A DNA stretch of 37,751 bases from Elysia marginata (Eukaryota; Mollusca; Gastropoda; Plakobranchidae), in assembly GCA_019649035.1 (NCBI GenBank), contig BMAT01004146.1, forward strand, positions 69,498 through 107,248, written 5' to 3'. Positions 34,200-37,751 of the stretch are shown here, piece after piece (position 1 is the first letter of the stretch; each line of letters starts with the position of its first letter). The position numbers and the translations under genes are program-made. The notes under the pieces are model-generated. The model saw only the letters and a list, made by a program, of their open reading frames with translations, ran no database searches and was not told the origin of the DNA.

Positions 34200-35345
34200 A
34201 CGTTCGGACATCAGTAGACATCGAGTAATGTAGGAGACTTTTTTGGGCATCGGTGAAGCATTCGGAACCTTTTATCGCGGAGTCATTATCTTCCGATGTG
34301 TCTATCGATTGTTTGCATCAACACATCCAACAAGGTCCAAGCGATGCCCGGCAGATAAACGGACATTGTCCCTTGCATCGGAGGGCGTCGGTTGTCATAT
34401 TTTGGGGGGGCAGACATCGGTGGATTATCGGTATATATTTGACCTTACATTAGTCAATAATCCATCGGAATGTAACGGTGAATGATTGATGTTTTCCAAT
34501 GCTACGGACATCGGTCGAAAAGTATGGGCAATGCTGCGGATATCGGTCGAAAAGTATGGGCAATGCTGCGGACATCGGCTGATAATTATGTATATTCAAT
34601 GCTACGGATATTGGTCGATTTGTATGGCCAATGCTACAGACATCGGTCGATATGTATAGCCAATGCTACAGACATCGGTCGATATGTATGGCCAATGCTT
34701 CAGACATCGGTCGATATGTAAAGCCAATGACACAGACATCAGTCGATATGTAAGGCCAATGGTACAGACATCGGTCGATATGTAAGGCCAATGCTACGGA
34801 CATCGGTCAATATGTATGGCCAATGCTACGGACATTGGTTGGTAATTGATTGGACGTCAGCATGTACTATCTAAACCGCGTGTCCTCGTGTATAAACTCG
34901 TGTATAAAACGCATTTTGGCATCGCTCATTGATCCTCAACACATCGAATAATGTACCACCGATGTTGGGCACACAATCGGCCAATGTCGCTTGCATCGGG
35001 GAGTGGTATCCGATATACCTAGGCCGTCCACGACTAGAGCGTCGGAATCTGACGTGCGTAGGAAAATCGACCGATAATCTACCAAACATCAGACTGTATT
35101 CTGTATATGGGCCGGTCATCGTATCAATCTATTACGATAATCAGCAATTAGTACCAGATGTCTAGCCGATGTTCGACCGTTACCCGCTGCCACACCGATC
35201 TAAAAAATTCCTTAGTAAACAGGCGCCGTTCGATAATCGGCCAGTGTCTAGAGGAGGAAAAGATGTTTAAGGATTGTTTGACCGACTAGAACCGATACGG
35301 GGAATATCGTTGAAACCCCCGATTGCCACTGATTACAACCGATCT
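34200..35345. repeat. CATCGG-rich repeat complex
   Basis: CATCGG, ATCGGTC, TATCGG and their complements CCGATG and CCGATA recur for more than 1.1 kb on both sides of a central 32-bp array. Longer echoes exist: the segment at 34361-34391 (ATTGTCCCTTGCATCGGAGG) is repeated with changes at 34979-35012 (AATGTCGCTTGCATCGGGGA), about 620 bp away. Inverted echoes also occur, such as ACATCGGTGG at about 34413 against CCACCGATGT at about 34958. The open frames inside (34243-34485, 34253-34453, 34871-35119, 34929-35165) are shadows. The composition is less AT-rich than the neighbours, which suggests an inserted element or satellite fragment. I cannot name a family. Confidence 0.7.
34507..34852 (+). repeat. 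32-bp minisatellite, ten units plus a partial
   Basis: Units start at 34507, 34539, 34571, 34607, 34639, 34671, 34703, 34735, 34767 and 34799, with a decayed unit at 34831. All are 32 bp except the third, which is 36 bp. The consensus begins GACATCGGTCGATATGTATG and ends GCCAATGCTACA. The array has no spacers between units. Confidence 0.97.
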
Positions 35346-36380
35346 ACGGCTGCTGCCCGGCTAATATGTCCAAAACATTACGCTGTTTCTTTTCTGTCAT
35401 TTTATTTCCTCTTGTTGAGAGACAAGAAGAGAGAGAAGGAAAGAGACAGAGAGAGGGCGATAAACAAAGATCTTGTATTAGTATAGAAACGATTTTATAA
35501 ATAAAAGGTGCAACTTAGCGCACACGTGGGTGAAGTTGTAATTTACATCATAACTTACACTTTCCTTCCCTTTTCATTCTTCTGATGATCCGACCGCAGC
35601 GGTTGGCGAAATAAATTCAATTTTTTTTCTATAAATATAGGATTATTATCTCGCAATCTAAATCCCCACGAGTAACTGTGCATGAGAACAGCCAGCTATA
35701 TATCTTAACCTAAAACGTCCCAATTGGTATTCACTTCACCCACTGCCGACCGACCGTGTGTAGCACAGGTATGTGGAGAAGATGGAGATGACAAGCTCAC
35801 ATCATAACAGCAATCAGTGAAGAGGATGAAAGATAAATAATGTGCACGCTTGCTTAGTGCAGAACTAAACACATGGAATATGTTGCAAGACAAAACGGCA
35901 ATGAACAGCAGAATGTAAGTTGCAAGGACCAGATAATAAATCAGTGGGGTTGGTATGGACGGGTGGCTGTGATGTGGAAGTGCAGTGCTTGACTTTCAAC
36001 ATTAACCTTGTACTTTTTTAAAGAGAAATATTTGTTAATGAATTAGAACTGATTCGTTGGCGCTTATTGCTGTTGTTTTGGCGGCCCATCCCCTACCTTG
36101 TCTTTATGCTTTTAAAAATATGCGAACACCAACAACAAGTATAAGAAGAAGAAAAAAGATGACGGTGAAGATGATGATAATGATGGTGCTGAGGATAATC
36201 ATGATGATTATATAGGTGGTGGTGGTGGTTAACATTGGAAAGTTGGTAGGCGGTGAAAGTTCTGTACGAAATTTCTAATTTAAAGATGAATAAAAATTTC
36301 ACATCAAACTTTGAAATGTTTGTTCATGTGACAGTTCTTTTGCCCAAAAGTCTTTAAATGTGTATTAGTTTGCCACACTA
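35346..36380. other. no confirmed gene; purine and GAT/GGT repeats
   Basis: A short purine-rich run lies at 35415-35460. An imperfect GAT then GGT trinucleotide repeat lies at about 36138-36230. A short open frame from about 35852 (TKHMEYVARQNGNEQQN) meets a good donor, AAT|GTAAGT, but its acceptor is weak and no family is recognised. Confidence 0.45.
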
Positions 36381-36393
36381 TTTAACAAGTAAA
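36381..36393 (-). repeat. SINE target-site duplication
   Basis: TTTAACAAGTAAA, identical to 36696-36708, lies at the tail side of the inverted SINE. Confidence 0.85.
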
Positions 36394-36695
36394 TCGGTTG
36401 GTTGTTTGAATTTTAACACCTCTTTTCAACTACAAGGTTATATCAGAGACGGCGCTTGGGACAATTGAAAGCGTGCTGCCCCACTGTGATGTAAGGAGCG
36501 CTTGCACACACCACACCCAGTCACATTTTCCTGACACCGGGCCGACCAGGCTTAGCACTAAATACATAATGCCAAACACCAGGCGGATCAGCTACTAATA
36601 CCAATTTTAAAGTCCTTGGTTTGACTCGGCCGGGGATTGAACCCGTACCTCCCGGTCTCTGAGCGAGTGTCTTTACCGCTAGGCCACAGAGCCGG
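36394..36695 (-). mobile_element. tRNA-derived SINE, second copy, inverted
   Basis: This 302-bp element belongs to the same family as 25693-25998, in the opposite orientation. Read on the minus strand, its head carries a better A-box match (TGGCCTAGCGGTAAAGAC) and B-box match (GGTTCAATCCC). The body follows copy 1 base for base with scattered substitutions, mostly transitions, and the tail is CAAACAACCAACC. Perfect 13-bp duplications flank it. The minus-strand frame 36521-36712 is only the translated SINE. Confidence 0.92.
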
Positions 36696-36708
36696 TTTAA
36701 CAAGTAAA
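36696..36708 (-). repeat. SINE target-site duplication
   Basis: TTTAACAAGTAAA lies at the head side of the inverted SINE and matches 36381-36393 exactly. Confidence 0.85.
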
Positions 36709-37751
36709 ACAACTAAAAAATAATACATCAAAACACAATAGTGTGGGTTCTTTAGGATATAGTCAAAAAATTTAAAGTCTACTACTTATTTTAGTCAGGT
36801 GCAAGAAAGTTTTGTTTTTTTATCAATTCAAAGATATGGGCTTACTGCGCCTTTGTATCTTTTCATTCTTTTTCTAGAGGTCAAACCCCCCAAAAAATAT
36901 TAACATTGCAAAGGAAATTACAACATTTTCCTTAAAATTAGCATGAATATTTATAGCATGCTTTTTATGATAAAGCTTAACAGCTTTAAGATATTTTGCT
37001 TTCTTTACTTATGTTCGTGAAAAGATCCTATGGTTTTCTCAGCCATGAGATTAAAATTAAAGGATTTTTTCAGGCTAAATAGATATTTTATAATATGAGT
37101 TTTTAAATTGCCTTTTATTTTAGCTCTACCACTAATACCTCAATTTTACCAACAGATCACAATCCTCTTTTAGTCTGTAAGATCAAAGCATAAATGAAAG
37201 GAAAAACTCGGCTAAAACAATATATTATATGTATGAAAGCTGTGTCATCCTTTATACACTTTGTAATGTATACTTATATTGAACAGTCACAATGAAAACA
37301 TTTTCATGCATGTTTGTCTTTACGTTTTTCGTGACAATGGTATACATAGGAATTTCCCATGTTGAGACCAATAAAACTTATCCTTTTTTTTCTTTTCTGA
37401 CTATCAGCCTGTCTGTTCGTCTGTCTACCTAATCTATCTATTTACTTCTTTATCTATAGCACTGATATTTTCATGTGTCTATTTATAAATAGCATCTATG
37501 TTTTTCTTTCTATTTACTTCGACTTTTCGTTTGCCTTTTATCCTTTCGACGCCTTTATTTCCACACGCAGTTTTCACATCTTCACTTGTCTTACTCTTCT
37601 CTTTTCTTCTATTTGTGGTGAAAAGAAAATCGCCTCGACGACTTGACGTCACTGAATATTTCCGTTGAACATGAATAACCATGACGTCATTACTTGGTGC
37701 GCAAAAGAATGAACACCAAAACGCGTAACTCTGCCGAGATTGTTTATAGCC
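36709..37751. other. gene-free AT-rich DNA
   Basis: Only simple T-rich and CTAT-like sequence is seen (about 37385-37455). The minus-strand frame 37479-37682 is Lys-rich without a motif. Confidence 0.5.

Noticed and set aside
34507..34852. CRISPR-like regular array
   Set aside because: Units are contiguous with no unique spacers, and the setting is an animal genome. It is a minisatellite. The same applies to 12724-13013.
36521..36712. A 63-codon minus-strand frame with a plausible-looking start
   Set aside because: It lies inside the tRNA-derived SINE and is a shadow of it.

Overview
The window looks like intron-rich, repeat-rich animal DNA. A lophotrochozoan, most likely a gastropod mollusc, is my best guess. 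It is AT-rich, has no long open frames, carries many (TC)n, (TA)n and (TAG)n tracts, contains tRNA-derived SINEs with target-site duplications, and shows very short exons flanked by GT/AG splice signals. No prokaryotic gene organisation is present. Nearly all long open frames are chance frames or translated microsatellites, so gene evidence comes from small exons judged by splice sites, phase continuity and family motifs. The species assignment is inference.

Two genes are visible, pointing away from each other. (1) On the minus strand, 9992-10199 is a clear exon of a SPEC3/Stum-family membrane protein, with a candidate first coding exon at 11048-11062. Its later exons were not found. (2) On the plus strand, six small phase-compatible exons between 15207 and 23871 appear to encode the N-terminal part of an AKAP14/AKAP28-like protein. 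It has an amphipathic PKA-anchoring helix split over two exons, followed by a W..HG...TV segment. Its C-terminal exons were not found. Both families are associated with cilia, so this may be a head-to-head ciliary gene pair about 4 kb apart. That link is inferred.

Layout: 1-9990 is mostly featureless intron or intergenic DNA, with a weak tRNA-like head (1953-2020), a (GA)n block and one copy of a dispersed repeat. 9992-11062 is the SPEC3-like 5' end. 11063-15206 is the intergenic interval, holding a (TAG)n tract, the second copy of the dispersed repeat and a 44-bp minisatellite whose every unit ends in a splice-acceptor-like sequence. 15207-23871 is the AKAP14-like gene, whose last intron carries a tandem dimer with (TC)n cores and a long trinucleotide block. 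24088-24254 is an assembly gap inside a (TC)n tract. 25680-26011 is a SINE with perfect 13-bp duplications. 27240-28260 is rich in a TAGATCT-type motif. 29464-29620 is another SINE-like fragment. 29927-30517 is a foldback element with a 101-bp, 97%-matched hairpin. 33593-33691 is a possible non-coding exon. 34200-35345 is a CATCGG-rich repeat complex around a 32-bp minisatellite. 36381-36708 is a second, inverted copy of the SINE, also with 13-bp duplications.

The most unusual elements are the foldback hairpin, the acceptor-bearing minisatellite, the CATCGG complex, and the micro-exon structure of the AKAP14-like gene.
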